Below are positions 14,704-25,054 of a stretch of DNA of 64,000 nt, one piece after another. The translations under genes and the position numbers were made by a program. The notes below the pieces were generated by a model. It did no database searches and was not told where the DNA came from. It worked only from the letters and a program-made list of their open reading frames with translations. Location of the stretch: the NCBI RefSeq assembly GCF_000016505.1, contig NC_009706.1:3348001-3412000 (forward strand), written 5' to 3'. The first letter of the stretch is position 1; each line of letters starts with the position of its first letter. The DNA is from Clostridium kluyveri DSM 555 (GTDB lineage: Bacteria; Bacillota; Clostridia; Clostridiales; Clostridiaceae).

Positions 14704-14889
14704 GTGGGTGGATATATTGTTATTGCAGCTATGGTATGCGTTACCATAATTGGCATAGTAGGTATTTTTGCTATGCTTGCATACTTAAAAGAAAAAGCTA
14801 TTCTTAAATATAAGAACAGCTCTAAAGTTGGCGATAATGAAATTTCAATTACCGTTGACGATAACAAAGATAAAAACTCAAAAAACTAA
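14704..14889 (+). CDS. Small single-pass membrane protein, 61 aa
   Basis: GTG 14704 lies four bases after GGAGGTGG. The N-terminal 28 residues are hydrophobic (YIVIAAMVCVTIIGIVGIFA) followed by a lysine-rich and then acidic cytoplasmic-type tail. A -10-like TATAAT lies near 14,595. Function unknown; it resembles small membrane proteins of phage lysogeny cargo. Longer readings upstream lack a ribosome binding site. Confidence 0.55.
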   Translation: MGGYIVIAAMVCVTIIGIVGIFAMLAYLKEKAILKYKNSSKVGDNEISITVDDNKDKNSKN

Positions 14890-14917
14890 AATGCACCCTG
14901 CGAATAAGTGCATTTTA
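14885..14917 (+). terminator. Hairpin terminator
   Basis: CTAAAATGCAC ... GTGCATTTTAG, an 11-bp perfect stem starting in the stop codon region of the small membrane protein gene; works in either direction in principle. Confidence 0.65.
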
Positions 14918-15057
14918 GTTAATAATTAAAAACCTTATAAAACATAAACCGTAACGGCTTCTTTTAAATATATTATACCACAATTAGATTAATTTTAAAC
15001 TTATTTAATTATAAAAATAATCTATCGGATTTTATTGCTAAAATGAGGTGTATTTTT

Positions 15058-16698
15058 ATGATAGCAGCCATATACTCTCGTAAATCCAAATTCTCTGAAA
15101 AAGGAGAATCCGTTGAAAATCAAATTGAAATGTGCAAAGAGTATCTTAGAAGAAACTACAGCAAAGTTGAAGATATAAGAATATATGAAGATGAAGGATT
15201 CAGTGGAGGAAATATAAATAGACCCGAATTTAAAAAACTTTTAATTGATGCTAAAAAAAATAAATTCAATGTTCTCATATGCTACAGGCTTGATAGAATC
15301 TCCCGTAATGTCGCTGACTTTTCCAATACCATTGAGGAACTTCAGAAGCACAATATAGACTTTGTGAGCATAAAGGAACAGTTTGACACTAGTTCTCCAA
15401 TGGGACGTGCCATGATGAATATAGCTGCCGTATTCGCTCAGTTGGAAAGGGAGACCATAGCAGAACGTATAAAGGACAACATGCTTGAGCTTGCAAAAAC
15501 CGGTCGGTGGCTTGGAGGCACTCCTCCATTAGGCTATAAATCGGAGGCAGTAGAATACTCTAATCAATATGGTAAAGATAAAAAAATGTTCAAGTTGAGC
15601 ATAGTTCCTGAAGAAATAGAAACGGTAAAATTAATCTATAAATTATACTTAGAGAAAAGGGGTTTTGCGTCAGTAGCTACCCATATGTGTAAGAATAAAT
15701 ACAAGGGTAAAAATGGCGGGGAATTTTCAAGAGCTACAGTAGAACAAATTATAATCAATCCAGTATACTGTATAAGTGATGAAAATATATTTAAATGGTT
15801 TAAGGAACAGGATACTACGACATATGGTGTTCCAGACGGAATGCATGGACTAATGGTATATAATAAAAGAAAAGAAAGTGGTAAAAAACCAAATTCCATA
15901 GACCAATGGATCGTTTCAATAGGCAGGCATGAAGGAATTATACCCTCTGATATGTGGATAAAATGCCAAGATATATTAAGAGAAAACAAGGCAAAAACCT
16001 CTCCTCGTTCTGGGACAGGCAACAAATTTCTTCTATCCGGTATGGTAGTATGCGGTGAATGTGGTTCTGGAATGGCTTCATGGTCCCATTATAATCAAAA
16101 AAGAAACTTTATGGAGAGATATTACAGGTGCAACCTTAAGAACAGAGCCAGCAACAGATGCAGTAATAAAATGCTTAACGCATATAAGGCGGAGGAATAT
16201 ATAGAAAATTACCTGCTTGGATTAGATATAGGAAGCTTAATCTCAACGTATAACGAAAAAGATAAACCTAAAGCAGATAAAGATTCTATAGTAAAAAAGC
16301 TTTCCAAATTAAAAAAACAGGTTGATGATAATAACAAAATAATTAAAGGTTTGGTAAGAAAACTAGCCTTAGAAGAAAACATTGAATTAATCCAAACATT
16401 AAAAGAAGAAATAGGCGATACAAAAATAGAAAACAATGAGTTGCAAAAGCAAATAACAGAACTAACAAATTCTATAGAAGATTATGAAGTCAAAGAGGAC
16501 TTTGTAAAAATGATAGAGGAGGCTTTAGTGAACTTTAAGAAGTTCTATAAATTAGTAGATGTAGACAGCAAAAGAATATTAATAAAATCTTTAGTTAAAA
16601 ACATTATATGGCATGGGGAAAATGAAACCTTAGAAATAAATCCATTAATAAGTAATAAATCGACCCCTCAGGGTATTGTAAGAAGGCGTAACTACTAG
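15058..16698 (+). CDS. Large serine recombinase (integrase)
   Basis: 546 residues. Catalyses integration and, with a directionality factor, excision between attP and attB. N-terminal resolvase domain (to about 145): AIYSRKSKFSEKGESVENQI contains the active-site Ser (YSRKS), followed by YRLDRISRN and AQLERETIAERIKDNM. A recombinase domain (about 155-270, GGTPPLGYKSE) precedes a zinc-ribbon with CGECGSGM and later Cys in YRCNLKNRASNRC, then a long coiled coil (LSKLKKQVDDNNKIIKGLVR) that mediates synapsis. ATG 15058 follows GAGGTG. It lies at the element's right edge next to a split host gene, as expected. Confidence 0.95.
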   Translation: MIAAIYSRKSKFSEKGESVENQIEMCKEYLRRNYSKVEDIRIYEDEGFSGGNINRPEFKKLLIDAKKNKFNVLICYRLDRISRNVADFSNTIEELQKHNIDFVSIKEQFDTSSPMGRAMMNIAAVFAQLERETIAERIKDNMLELAKTGRWLGGTPPLGYKSEAVEYSNQYGKDKKMFKLSIVPEEIETVKLIYKLYLEKRGFASVATHMCKNKYKGKNGGEFSRATVEQIIINPVYCISDENIFKWFKEQDTTTYGVPDGMHGLMVYNKRKESGKKPNSIDQWIVSIGRHEGIIPSDMWIKCQDILRENKAKTSPRSGTGNKFLLSGMVVCGECGSGMASWSHYNQKRNFMERYYRCNLKNRASNRCSNKMLNAYKAEEYIENYLLGLDIGSLISTYNEKDKPKADKDSIVKKLSKLKKQVDDNNKIIKGLVRKLALEENIELIQTLKEEIGDTKIENNELQKQITELTNSIEDYEVKEDFVKMIEEALVNFKKFYKLVDVDSKRILIKSLVKNIIWHGENETLEINPLISNKSTPQGIVRRRNY

Positions 16699-16735
16699 TG
16701 TTGTGCCTTCTTGTGTTTTTGTAGTGGTTGCATCT
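16698..16735. other. Probable attachment-site junction (attR/attL)
   Basis: Similarity to the binding-protein family ends at the GQGADA phrase and the integrase stop codon is at 16,696-16,698, so the crossover lies within this interval. Serine integrases use a two-base core that cannot be identified without the partner junction. Confidence 0.5.
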
Positions 16736-16962
16736 GCGCCCTGTCCTGTTGTAAGTTCTATATCTATACCTTGTTCTTTAAAAAACCCCTGATTTATTGC
16801 CACATACATAGGTGCATAAAAGGTAGATCTGGCTACCTCATTCAATTTTATAGTAACTGTGGAATTACTATTTTCTTTACTTTGACTGCACCCAGTAAAA
16901 GCAGCCGTTATAAATATAAGACACAATAAAATAGAACCAAGATACAGTTTTTTCTTTATCAT
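16700..16962 (-). pseudogene. Truncated ABC substrate-binding lipoprotein gene (integration target)
   Basis: The first ~80 residues of an NMT1/SsuA-type periplasmic binding protein remain: signal LYLGSILLCLIFITAAFTGC with a lipobox (TGC), then VARSTFYAPMYVAINQGFFK and EQGIDIELTTGQGAD. Beyond about 16,725 the reading frame runs into unrelated phage DNA and stops at 16,645. The rest of the gene should lie left of the window beyond the other prophage end. Such proteins capture sulfonates, nitrate, taurine or thiamine precursors; the substrate cannot be told here. Confidence 0.8.
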
Positions 16963-17137
16963 ATATCCTCCAACACAATTTTAATATTAATTCATAATAT
17001 GTAGGTTATTATAATTATGTTAAAATAATTTTTTACAAGCAATTATTGTATTTTAGTTGATTTTAACAAAAATATGTACTATAATAGGATTATACAAATA
17101 ATAATTATTTATTAATAATAAATAGGGGGTAAATAGT

Positions 17138-18484
17138 ATGAATGCTTTAGAAATTAAAAAAGATATTTATTGGGTGGGAGCATTAGATCCAGATCTCCGA
17201 ATATTTGATATAATAATGAACACTCCTTATGGAACTACTTATAATTCTTATGTTATAAAAGGAAGCGAAAAAACTGCTGTATTTGAAACTGCCAAAGAAA
17301 GATTTTTTGATGAATTTCTAGAAAGATTGAACTCTGCAAATGTAGATATAAAAAATATAGATTACATAGTAGTAGATCACACAGAACCGGATCATTCAGG
17401 CTCTATAGCAAAATTACTAGATCTTTCACCTAACGCAAAACTTGTAGGTTCTGCTGCTGCTATTAGATTTATGAAAGCCATATCAAATAAAAAATTTGAT
17501 TCCATTGTGGTAAAAGATGGAGATACTTTGGACCTTGGAAATAAAACCCTGCAGTTTATTTCTGCACCATTTCTTCACTGGCCTGACTCCATATATACTT
17601 ATGTTCCAGAAGATAATATATTAATTACCTGTGATTCTTTTGGAGCACACTATTGTAGTTCAAAGGTATTTAACGATTTAAATACGGATGAAACAGGTTA
17701 TATGGATGCTTTAAAGTATTATTTTGATGGCATAATGGGTCCTTTTAAACCCTATGTACTTGAAGCAATTGATAAAATTAAAGATTTAAAGATTGATATC
17801 ATATGTCCGGGTCATGGTCCTGTTTTAAGAAAAGATCCTTTAAGAATAGTAAATTTATATAAGCAGTGGAGTACACCTGCAAAGCCAGGTAGTAAAAAAT
17901 ATATAGTAATACCTTATGTATCTGCTTATGGATACACTGAATCTCTGGCAAACAGAATAATTGAAGGAATAAGGGCTTATGGAGATTTTGAAATAAAATC
18001 TTATAATGTAATTTATAGTGATATGAATGAAATACTTGAAAATATTGGAAAAGCAAATGGAATACTCTTTGGTTCTCCAACTATTAACGGGGATGCTTTA
18101 AAGCCAATCCTTGACATATTGATTTCTTTAAACCCTATAGTACATGGCGGTAAAGTAGCTGCTGCCTTTGGCTCTTATGGCTGGAGCGGTGAAGCTGTAA
18201 AAAATATTGAAGCCAGGTTACAGCAGTTAAAGATGAATTTATTAACTCCTGGACTTAGAATAAACTTCAAACCATCTGAAGATGAGTTAAATTCTGCTTA
18301 TGAATTTGGAAAAAGTTTTGCTGAAAAAGTTTCTAAAAATTCAAGTGAAGTATCGGAGACTCCACCAGCCAAATCTACAAAGAAATGGAAATGTACTGTC
18401 TGCGGTTTCGTAGCTGAAGGTGATACTCCTCCTGCAAACTGCCCTGTATGTCATGTGGATGCAAGTAAATTTGTGGAAGTATAA
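17138..18484 (+). CDS. Flavodiiron protein with C-terminal rubredoxin domain
   Basis: 448 residues. Reduces oxygen to water (or nitric oxide to nitrous oxide) in the cytoplasm of anaerobes. Domains in order: metallo-beta-lactamase-like di-iron domain (1-250) with VDHTEPDHSGS, PFLHWPDS, TCDSFGAHY and CPGHGP ligands; flavodoxin domain (about 258-395: IPYVSAYGYTESLANRIIEG, FGSPTINGDA, AFGSYGWSGEA) for FMN; rubredoxin-like tail with CTVCG and CPVCH. The fused rubredoxin passes electrons to FMN, so only a reductase is needed. GGGGGTAAATAGT precedes ATG 17138. It is monocistronic, closed by a strong hairpin. Confidence 0.93.
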   Translation: MNALEIKKDIYWVGALDPDLRIFDIIMNTPYGTTYNSYVIKGSEKTAVFETAKERFFDEFLERLNSANVDIKNIDYIVVDHTEPDHSGSIAKLLDLSPNAKLVGSAAAIRFMKAISNKKFDSIVVKDGDTLDLGNKTLQFISAPFLHWPDSIYTYVPEDNILITCDSFGAHYCSSKVFNDLNTDETGYMDALKYYFDGIMGPFKPYVLEAIDKIKDLKIDIICPGHGPVLRKDPLRIVNLYKQWSTPAKPGSKKYIVIPYVSAYGYTESLANRIIEGIRAYGDFEIKSYNVIYSDMNEILENIGKANGILFGSPTINGDALKPILDILISLNPIVHGGKVAAAFGSYGWSGEAVKNIEARLQQLKMNLLTPGLRINFKPSEDELNSAYEFGKSFAEKVSKNSSEVSETPPAKSTKKWKCTVCGFVAEGDTPPANCPVCHVDASKFVEV

Positions 18485-18489
18485 TATAT

Positions 18490-18529
18490 ATCAATTAAGA
18501 ACTGTATGTGTGTACAGTTCTTAATTGAT
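18490..18529. terminator. 17-bp perfect hairpin between convergent genes
   Basis: ATCAATTAAGAACTGTA and its exact complement flank a 6-base loop. It lies between the flavodiiron gene (plus) and the hydrolase gene (minus), and probably terminates both. Confidence 0.75.
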
Positions 18530-18535
18530 TAAACA

Positions 18536-19444
18536 CTATGGAACTTTAGAATATTTCAAAAATCCATCCTTTATTTCCATTTTTACCATTCTTATTTCAC
18601 AAAAATATTCAATATAAAGCCTCAGTACCTTATCTACCATTATATATTTAAGAGTATTATTGACACAAATATTAAAGCTCTCTATGGCATTTTTAATGAT
18701 ATGTTCCATTGTCATGGTACCCTCTATAATATTATATAGCCTTGCTGCTATATTTCTATATAAATTTATATTATCCTCTATAAGTTTTGTAATGTCTTGA
18801 TAAATACCTTTATGTGCTACTATGTATTTTTCACATTTCAAATTATAAAGACTTGCCTTGCTTTTTAAGTCTTCACTCAAATTATATGTATAGGGCATTT
18901 TAGCATTTTTAATAACTTCATGACTTATTAGAGCATCACCTAAATATGCCACATTATCAGGGGTCACAATACATATATGACCAGGACTATGTCCTGCTGT
19001 ATGAATAATTCCAAATTTGATACCACATAACTCTACACAATGCTGCTCTTCTCCGATTATAATATCTGTTTCACAAACCATATATTCCAAATGATCTCTA
19101 ATATCATATGTAGTATAGGTATTATATTGGTTATTATAATAAAATTTTAGATTACTTTCCGAATTACAGATAAAGGCTTCACACTCTGACATGGCAATAA
19201 TACAATCATATTTTTTTTTAAGATACATATTATTTCCTGCATGATCTGCATGAGCATGGCTGCATATTATTCCCACAGGTTGAAGGTCATTTGAGTCCAG
19301 AACATTCTGTATTTTTTCCCTATCTATCTTATTAAACCCTGAATCCAACATAATAATTCTTTTATTGTCAATTTTATAAAAGGGTATGTTAGTTTTCCCC
19401 ATATCAATATAAAATGTATTTCCCTTTATTTTTTTTAGTAACAT
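18536..19444 (-). CDS. Metallo-beta-lactamase-fold hydrolase
   Basis: 302 residues. The zinc-binding motif HAHADHAGN (about residue 65), the second-shell H in HTAGHSPGHICIV (about 155) and DALIS (about 175) identify the fold. It resembles glyoxalase II-like and SoxH-like hydrolases, but the C-terminal 90 residues are helical and specific. No signal peptide, so cytoplasmic. Substrate unknown. Its start ATG 19444 has AT-rich sequence upstream; TTTTTTTAGTAAC is the only visible leader, so a weak ribosome binding site. Convergent with the flavodiiron gene. Confidence 0.8.
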   Translation of the reverse strand: MLLKKIKGNTFYIDMGKTNIPFYKIDNKRIIMLDSGFNKIDREKIQNVLDSNDLQPVGIICSHAHADHAGNNMYLKKKYDCIIAMSECEAFICNSESNLKFYYNNQYNTYTTYDIRDHLEYMVCETDIIIGEEQHCVELCGIKFGIIHTAGHSPGHICIVTPDNVAYLGDALISHEVIKNAKMPYTYNLSEDLKSKASLYNLKCEKYIVAHKGIYQDITKLIEDNINLYRNIAARLYNIIEGTMTMEHIIKNAIESFNICVNNTLKYIMVDKVLRLYIEYFCEIRMVKMEIKDGFLKYSKVP

Positions 19445-19514
19445 ATAACATATTTAGCAACCTATTTCAAATGCAAAGTTACTAAATCCTCCCCTCCCTT
19501 CATTGGATTATATG

Positions 19515-19544
19515 AAGAGTGAAGAAAAATTTTTCTTCACTCTT
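19515..19544. terminator. 15-bp perfect hairpin
   Basis: AAGAGTGAAGAAAAA followed at once by its complement, with essentially no loop. It lies downstream of the 1431-residue protein gene on the minus strand and ends in CTCTTATC; a terminator is likely. Confidence 0.6.
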
Positions 19545-19572
19545 ATCATTAAAAGCTACACATTCAAATATA

Positions 19573-22500
19573 TTATTTATTAGTATTTTCTGCAAGCACT
19601 GCTTTTGGAACAATTTTTTCTTTGCAACTTTCTAATTCAACTTCATTTTCTATGGATTTAAAAGCCACGGATAACATAAGTTTTAATCTATTTAACTGGT
19701 TCACTTCACTTGCTCCCGGATCATAGTCTATTGCTGCAATATTACTGCCTGGATATATTCTTTTCAGTTCTTTTATCATACCTTTGCCCGTTACATGATT
19801 AGGTAGACACGCAAAAGGCTGCATACATACAATATTTTTAGTGCCACTTTTTATAAGCTCTATCATTTCTGCAGTTAAGAACCATCCTTCTCCAGTCTGG
19901 TTTCCAATAGACAATATTCTTGAGGCATCCTCTGCCAACTTCCTAATATCAGAAGTTTCACTAAACCGCTGGCTATTTTTTAATGCAGCTTTCATATGTC
20001 TTCTAAAATATTCAATAAACTTTATAGCACCATCTTTTATAATTTTATTAAAGTAACTTCCAGACAGATACTTATATTTAAATCCGGCATCGTAGGCACA
20101 GTACAAGAAAAAATCCATTAAATCAGGAACTACCACTTCTACTCCTTCACTTTCTAAAATATCCACAATATTATTATTGGCCGTAGGATGAAATTTCACC
20201 AATATTTCTCCTACTACCCCTACCCGTGGCTTAACTATAGATTTTATTTCTAAATTGTCAAAATCCTCCACTATATTATAAATATTTTCTTTAAATTCCC
20301 TGTGATTTCCATTTACTACATTCTTTTTACATTCTTTTACCCATTCTTCATATAAGAGATTTGCAGAACCTTTTATTTTTTCATAAGGCCTTACTCTATA
20401 TAAAACTCTCATAAAAAGATCTCCATATAGAAGTGCCATCATGGATTTATTCACAAGTCCCGCAGTAATTTTAAACCCGGGATTTTTCTCTAAGCCAGCC
20501 ACATTTAAAGATATAACTGGTATTTTCTCCATGCCTGCTTCCTTTAAAGCTTTCCTCAAAAATCCTATATAATTTGTAGCTCTGCATCCTCCCCCCGTTT
20601 GAGACATTATAACAGACGTATTTTCCATGTCATATTTACCTGATTTTAAAGCTTCTATCAACTGTCCTGTTACTATTATGGAAGGATAACATGCATCATT
20701 ATTTACGTACCTTAGGCCTTCCTCTACAGCTTTTTTATCTACAGAAGGTAATATCTCCAAATTATAACCAGACTCTTTAAATGCCTCCTGTAAAAATTGA
20801 AAATGTATTGGTGACATCTGAGGACATAATATGGTATGAGTTTTTTTCATTTCTTTTGTAAAAACTACCTTTTTATAGTCCTCCTGAACCTTATGAGGCT
20901 TAAAGGCATACTTCTCTCTTTCTTCAATAGCAGCCTTTAGAGAACGTATTCTTATTTTAACCGCCCCTAAATTACTTCCCTCGTCAATTTTTAATACTGT
21001 ATATATTTTTTCATATTTATTAAGTATTTCTTGAACCTGATCTGTAGTGACTGCGTCTAAACCACATCCAAAAGAATTCAACTGTATCAATTCTAAATTT
21101 TCCTGAGTTGCCACAAAACTTGCTGCAGCATAAAGCCTGGAATGATACACCCATTGATCCACTACCCTAAGTGGCCTATCTACCACTCCTAAATGAGCCA
21201 CAGAGTCTTCTGTCAATACTGCCATATCATAGGAAGTTATTATATTTGATATTCCATGGTTTATTTCAGGATCCACATGGTAGGGTCTTCCTGCAAGCAC
21301 TATACCCTTTTTCCCCGTATCTTTAAGATACTTTATTGTCTCTTCTCCTTTTGTTCTTATGTCCTCTTTCATCTTTTTCTGTTCTTCAAAAGCTTTTTCC
21401 AGGGCACTTGATATTTCTTTCCTAGATATATTAAATTCTTGTAATTCATCTCTAAGTCTTTTTGCAAGTCTTGTCTTATTATCCAGAGGCAAGAAAGGAT
21501 TCTTAAAATTGATATTTTTCTCTCTTATTACATCCATGTTATTTTTTATAACCTCAGGATAAGAAGTTACCATAGGACAATTATAATTATTATCTGCTCC
21601 CTGCTGTTCTTTTTGCTCATAAGGTATACAAGGATAAAATATAAAATCTATCTTCCTGTCTACCAAATCCATTATATGTCCATGAACTATTTTTGCAGGA
21701 TAACAAGCTGACTCAGAAGGTATTGTTTCTATGCCCATTTCATAAATATGTTTTGAAGAACGGGAAGACAATTCCACCCTGAAACCAAGCTCTGTAAAGA
21801 AGGTAAACCAAAATGGATAATTCTCATATAAATTTAAAACCCTAGGTATACCCACTTGTCCTCTTTTAGCTTCACTTTTTTTAATAGGAACATAGTCAAA
21901 TGCCCTATGATACCTGTAATCAAAAAGATTTGGCGCCTTTAAGATATTATTCTCTAAGCCAGCACCTCTTTCGCATCTGTTTCCTGATATAAATTCCTTT
22001 CCATCTGAAAACTTATTTATAGTAAGAAGACAATTATTTGAACATTTACCACACCTTCTCATATTTACTTCTGTAGTAAAATTATTTAATTCTTTTTCAT
22101 TTAACAAAGTACTTGTATGAACTCCATCATACCTTTCTTTTGCAATGAGTGCAGCTCCAAAGGCTCCCATAAGACCTGCTATGTCAGGTCTCACTGCTTC
22201 CCTCTCAGATATTATTTCAAAAGCCCTCAATATGGCATCATTATAGAAAGTTCCCCCTTGAACTATTATTTTTTCTCCTAAATTCTTAGGATTTGTTATT
22301 TTTATCACTTTAAATAAAGCATTTTTTATAACTGAATAGGAAAGTCCTGCGGATATATCTCCTACAGAAGCTCCTTCCTTCTGTGCTTGTTTAACTCTGG
22401 AATTCATGAACACAGTACATCTAGAACCTAAATCTACTGGTTTTTTAGAATCTTGTGCAGAAACTGCAAAATCCTTCACATTCATATTCAATGATTTAGC

Positions 22501-23868
22501 AAAAGTTTCTATAAAGGATCCACATCCCGATGAGCAAGCTTCATTTAACATTATACTATCGATTATTCCATTTTTGACTTTAAGACATTTCATATCCTGT
22601 CCACCAATATCCAATATAAATTCCACTCCAGGCTGAAAGAATTCTGCGGCCTTATAATGAGCAACAGTTTCCACCTCTCCTATATCTATAGATAGTGCAG
22701 CTTTGGTAAGGCTTTCCCCATAGCCTGTAACTGCAGAATTTACTATATTGGCACCTTTAGGCAACTTTTTATATAAATCTTTTAATATATTCAGGGCAGA
22801 TTTTAATGGATTTCCATTATTACTTCCATAAAAAGAATATAATAAATTGCCCATTTCATCTATAAGAGATGCTTTAGTAGTGGTAGATCCCACATCTATT
22901 CCTAAATAACAATCTCCTCTGAAACTTTCTAAATCTTTTCTTTTTATTTTACTTTTGTCATGCCTTGCCTTAAACTGGCTAAATTCTTCTTTATCTTTAA
23001 AAAGAGGCCTTAGTATCTGAATTTCATCTTTTAAGGATTTATTTAAATCCGGTAATCTATCTATTAAATTCTTAAAAGAAATAATTTCTTCATTCTTTGA
23101 AGATAGGGCAGCTCCCATTGCCACAAAAATCTGAGAATTTTTAGGAAAAATCACCTCACTTTCACTGAGCTTTAAAGTTTCTATAAATCTCTTTCTAAGC
23201 TCCGATAGAAAATATAAAGGTCCTCCCAAAAAAGCAACATTTCCTTTTATAGATTTACCACAAGCAAGTCCACTTATAGTCTGATTTACTACAGATTGAA
23301 ATATAGATACTGCAATGTCTTCTTTTTTTGCTCCTTCATTTAAAAGAGGTTGAATATCGGTTTTGGCAAATACTCCACATCTGGCAGCTATAGGATAAAT
23401 AACTTTATACTCCTTAGCCAATTCATTTAACCCTTTTGCATCTGTTTCAAGAAGAGATGCCATCTGATCGATAAATGCTCCTGTACCACCTGCACAAGTC
23501 CCATTCATTCTCTGATCAATTCCTCCGTCAAAAAAAGTTATCTTGGCATCTTCACCTCCAAGTTCTATAGCTACATCAGTATCCGGAATAAATTTTTCTA
23601 TGGTATTAGTACATGCTACTACTTCCTGAATAAATGGTATATCAAGCCACTTGGATACAGATAATCCTCCAGAACCCGTAACCATGACAGTTATATTAGC
23701 ATCTTTTAACTTTTCATAGGCATCTTTGATAACCTTAGCTATAGTACTTTTTATATCAGAAAAGTGTCTTTGATATTTACTATAGATTATACTGTCCTTT
23801 ATATCTGAAACAACTATCTTTACCGTAGTGGAGCCTACATCTAAACCTACACGAAATAAATTTTTCAT
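19573..23868 (-). CDS. 2-hydroxyacyl-CoA dehydratase activase-like protein, giant form
   Basis: 1431 residues. Two ASKHA ATPase domains of the BcrA/BadF/HgdC type are seen: the first begins [17 protein letters not shown] (residue 5) with [11 protein letters not shown], the second [17 protein letters not shown] (about 318) with [13 protein letters not shown]. In activases the Cys of such loops bind a bridging 4Fe-4S cluster. A CGKCSNNC Cys cluster (about 615) and a DUF2229-type region with [15 protein letters not shown] and dehydratase-subunit-like [26 protein letters not shown] follow. Likely ATP-driven electron transfer to a radical dehydratase or related enzyme; true substrate unknown. Start ATG 23868 follows AGGTGATTAAGT. 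Confidence 0.85.
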   Translation of the reverse strand: MKNLFRVGLDVGSTTVKIVVSDIKDSIIYSKYQRHFSDIKSTIAKVIKDAYEKLKDANITVMVTGSGGLSVSKWLDIPFIQEVVACTNTIEKFIPDTDVAIELGGEDAKITFFDGGIDQRMNGTCAGGTGAFIDQMASLLETDAKGLNELAKEYKVIYPIAARCGVFAKTDIQPLLNEGAKKEDIAVSIFQSVVNQTISGLACGKSIKGNVAFLGGPLYFLSELRKRFIETLKLSESEVIFPKNSQIFVAMGAALSSKNEEIISFKNLIDRLPDLNKSLKDEIQILRPLFKDKEEFSQFKARHDKSKIKRKDLESFRGDCYLGIDVGSTTTKASLIDEMGNLLYSFYGSNNGNPLKSALNILKDLYKKLPKGANIVNSAVTGYGESLTKAALSIDIGEVETVAHYKAAEFFQPGVEFILDIGGQDMKCLKVKNGIIDSIMLNEACSSGCGSFIETFAKSLNMNVKDFAVSAQDSKKPVDLGSRCTVFMNSRVKQAQKEGASVGDISAGLSYSVIKNALFKVIKITNPKNLGEKIIVQGGTFYNDAILRAFEIISEREAVRPDIAGLMGAFGAALIAKERYDGVHTSTLLNEKELNNFTTEVNMRRCGKCSNNCLLTINKFSDGKEFISGNRCERGAGLENNILKAPNLFDYRYHRAFDYVPIKKSEAKRGQVGIPRVLNLYENYPFWFTFFTELGFRVELSSRSSKHIYEMGIETIPSESACYPAKIVHGHIMDLVDRKIDFIFYPCIPYEQKEQQGADNNYNCPMVTSYPEVIKNNMDVIREKNINFKNPFLPLDNKTRLAKRLRDELQEFNISRKEISSALEKAFEEQKKMKEDIRTKGEETIKYLKDTGKKGIVLAGRPYHVDPEINHGISNIITSYDMAVLTEDSVAHLGVVDRPLRVVDQWVYHSRLYAAASFVATQENLELIQLNSFGCGLDAVTTDQVQEILNKYEKIYTVLKIDEGSNLGAVKIRIRSLKAAIEEREKYAFKPHKVQEDYKKVVFTKEMKKTHTILCPQMSPIHFQFLQEAFKESGYNLEILPSVDKKAVEEGLRYVNNDACYPSIIVTGQLIEALKSGKYDMENTSVIMSQTGGGCRATNYIGFLRKALKEAGMEKIPVISLNVAGLEKNPGFKITAGLVNKSMMALLYGDLFMRVLYRVRPYEKIKGSANLLYEEWVKECKKNVVNGNHREFKENIYNIVEDFDNLEIKSIVKPRVGVVGEILVKFHPTANNNIVDILESEGVEVVVPDLMDFFLYCAYDAGFKYKYLSGSYFNKIIKDGAIKFIEYFRRHMKAALKNSQRFSETSDIRKLAEDASRILSIGNQTGEGWFLTAEMIELIKSGTKNIVCMQPFACLPNHVTGKGMIKELKRIYPGSNIAAIDYDPGASEVNQLNRLKLMLSVAFKSIENEVELESCKEKIVPKAVLAENTNK

Positions 23869-24295
23869 ACTTAATCACCTTTTAAAATTAATAATTTAAA
23901 CTGAATTTATAATCTTTAAAATACCAGGTATTTAAAAATACCTTAATTTGGAATAACCTATTCTTGGATGTTAATATTCTCATTATGTACTATATAGTCC
24001 TAATGAAAAAAAATAACCCTATTCTTGTATACGGTTAAATTATCAATACTAATACTCTGATTTATGTAATAAAAAATACTTTCATTTATATTATAACATA
24101 TGTGCGTATATGTGCAATTCCAATATATCCTAATGATCATATTTGAGATAACGCTGTAAAGTTCATAATATGCCAGAAGACCTTTAACACTATATTATAT
24201 CTATTCATATACTGAATTATATATTAATTTTTAACTAAACTTAAAATTATAAACTCTATAAGCTGTAATTACAGCTGATGTAAGGAGATGATATT
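23869..24295. promoter_or_regulatory. Divergent intergenic region with direct repeats
   Basis: 427 bases between two divergent genes. No gene is seen. AATAACCTATTCTTG (23,952-23,966) and AATAACCCTATTCTTG (24,012-24,027) are near-identical 60 bases apart, and each contains an AATA...TATT inverted repeat, so they may be regulator sites. TATAAT-like boxes and a run of alternating GTGCGTATATGTGC occur at about 24,100. Confidence 0.4.
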
Positions 24296-25054
24296 TTGGA
24301 CAAATTAACCCTTAACAATATCTATATGAACTATCATTCATTGAAAAATTCAACTAAAGCATTAGAAGATATAAGCTTTACTATAGAAAAAGGAGAATTT
24401 TTAAGTATAGTAGGCCCCTCCGGATGTGGTAAAACTACACTTTTAAATATAATAGCCGGTCTTATAAAACCCTCTTCTGGAGAAATATATATAGACAATG
24501 AAAAAATAACTTCATTTTCTCATAAAATGGGCTATATGTTTCAAAAAGACCAATTATTTGAATGGCTAAATATTTGGAATAATATATTGATTGGTATTAA
24601 AATACAGCGTAAATCCATAAATGCCTATAAGACTAAATTAGAAACTTTATTGAAAAACTATGGATTGTGGGATTTTAGATATCATTATCCTCAGGAATTA
24701 TCCGGAGGTATGAGGCAGAAAGTAGCTCTAATAAGAACCCTTGCCCTTGACCCTGAAGTATTGCTTCTTGATGAGCCTTTTTCTTCTTTAGATTATCAAA
24801 CTCGATTAAATATAAGTGATGAAATATTTAAAATAATAAAGAATGAAGGTAAAACTGCCATAATGGTAACTCATGATATCTCAGAGGCTGTATCCATGTC
24901 AAACAGAATTATAGTCTTATCTAAAAGACCGGCTAGAATAAAAAAAATATTCAATATAGTCTTTAAAGAACACCATGATTCTCCTTTAAAATCCAGAGAA
25001 GATCCAGAATTTAGAATTTACTTTAACCACATATGGAAGGAGTTGAACTATTAA
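24296..25054 (+). CDS. ABC transporter ATP-binding protein, SsuB/TauB type
   Basis: 252 residues. Energises import of a small anion such as sulfonate, nitrate or a thiamine precursor. Walker A GPSGCGKTT (about 45), signature LSGGMRQK (about 140), Walker B LLLDEPFSSLD and switch VTHDISEAV are all present. Start TTG 24296 with AAGGAGATGATATT. It overlaps the permease start (TAATG). No substrate-binding gene is in this unit, though a broken one of the matching type lies 7 kb to the left. Confidence 0.92.
   Translation: MDKLTLNNIYMNYHSLKNSTKALEDISFTIEKGEFLSIVGPSGCGKTTLLNIIAGLIKPSSGEIYIDNEKITSFSHKMGYMFQKDQLFEWLNIWNNILIGIKIQRKSINAYKTKLETLLKNYGLWDFRYHYPQELSGGMRQKVALIRTLALDPEVLLLDEPFSSLDYQTRLNISDEIFKIIKNEGKTAIMVTHDISEAVSMSNRIIVLSKRPARIKKIFNIVFKEHHDSPLKSREDPEFRIYFNHIWKELNY

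Larger units (their letters stand above)
1..16725. mobile_element. Prophage (right-hand part, left end outside window)
   Basis: Seen: a tightly packed minus-strand block of phage-type genes (methyltransferases, DnaB, replisome organizer, Gp157, YopX, ORF6N antirepressor), then divergent repressors and finally a large serine recombinase next to a truncated host lipoprotein gene. No capsid, portal, tail or lysis genes are in view; they would lie left of position 1 if the element is a complete phage. The right boundary is placed where similarity to a substrate-binding protein stops, about 16,720-16,730, and is approximate. Alternative: an integrative element that kept only the early phage genes. 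Confidence 0.85.

Noticed and set aside
14619-14807. Second ORF in another frame over the small membrane protein
   Set aside because: Lacks a ribosome binding site and yields an unlikely Cys/Trp-rich product.
25033-25053. Earlier start of the ABC permease
   Set aside because: It would lie inside the ATPase frame with no better ribosome binding site; the TAATG overlap is the usual arrangement.
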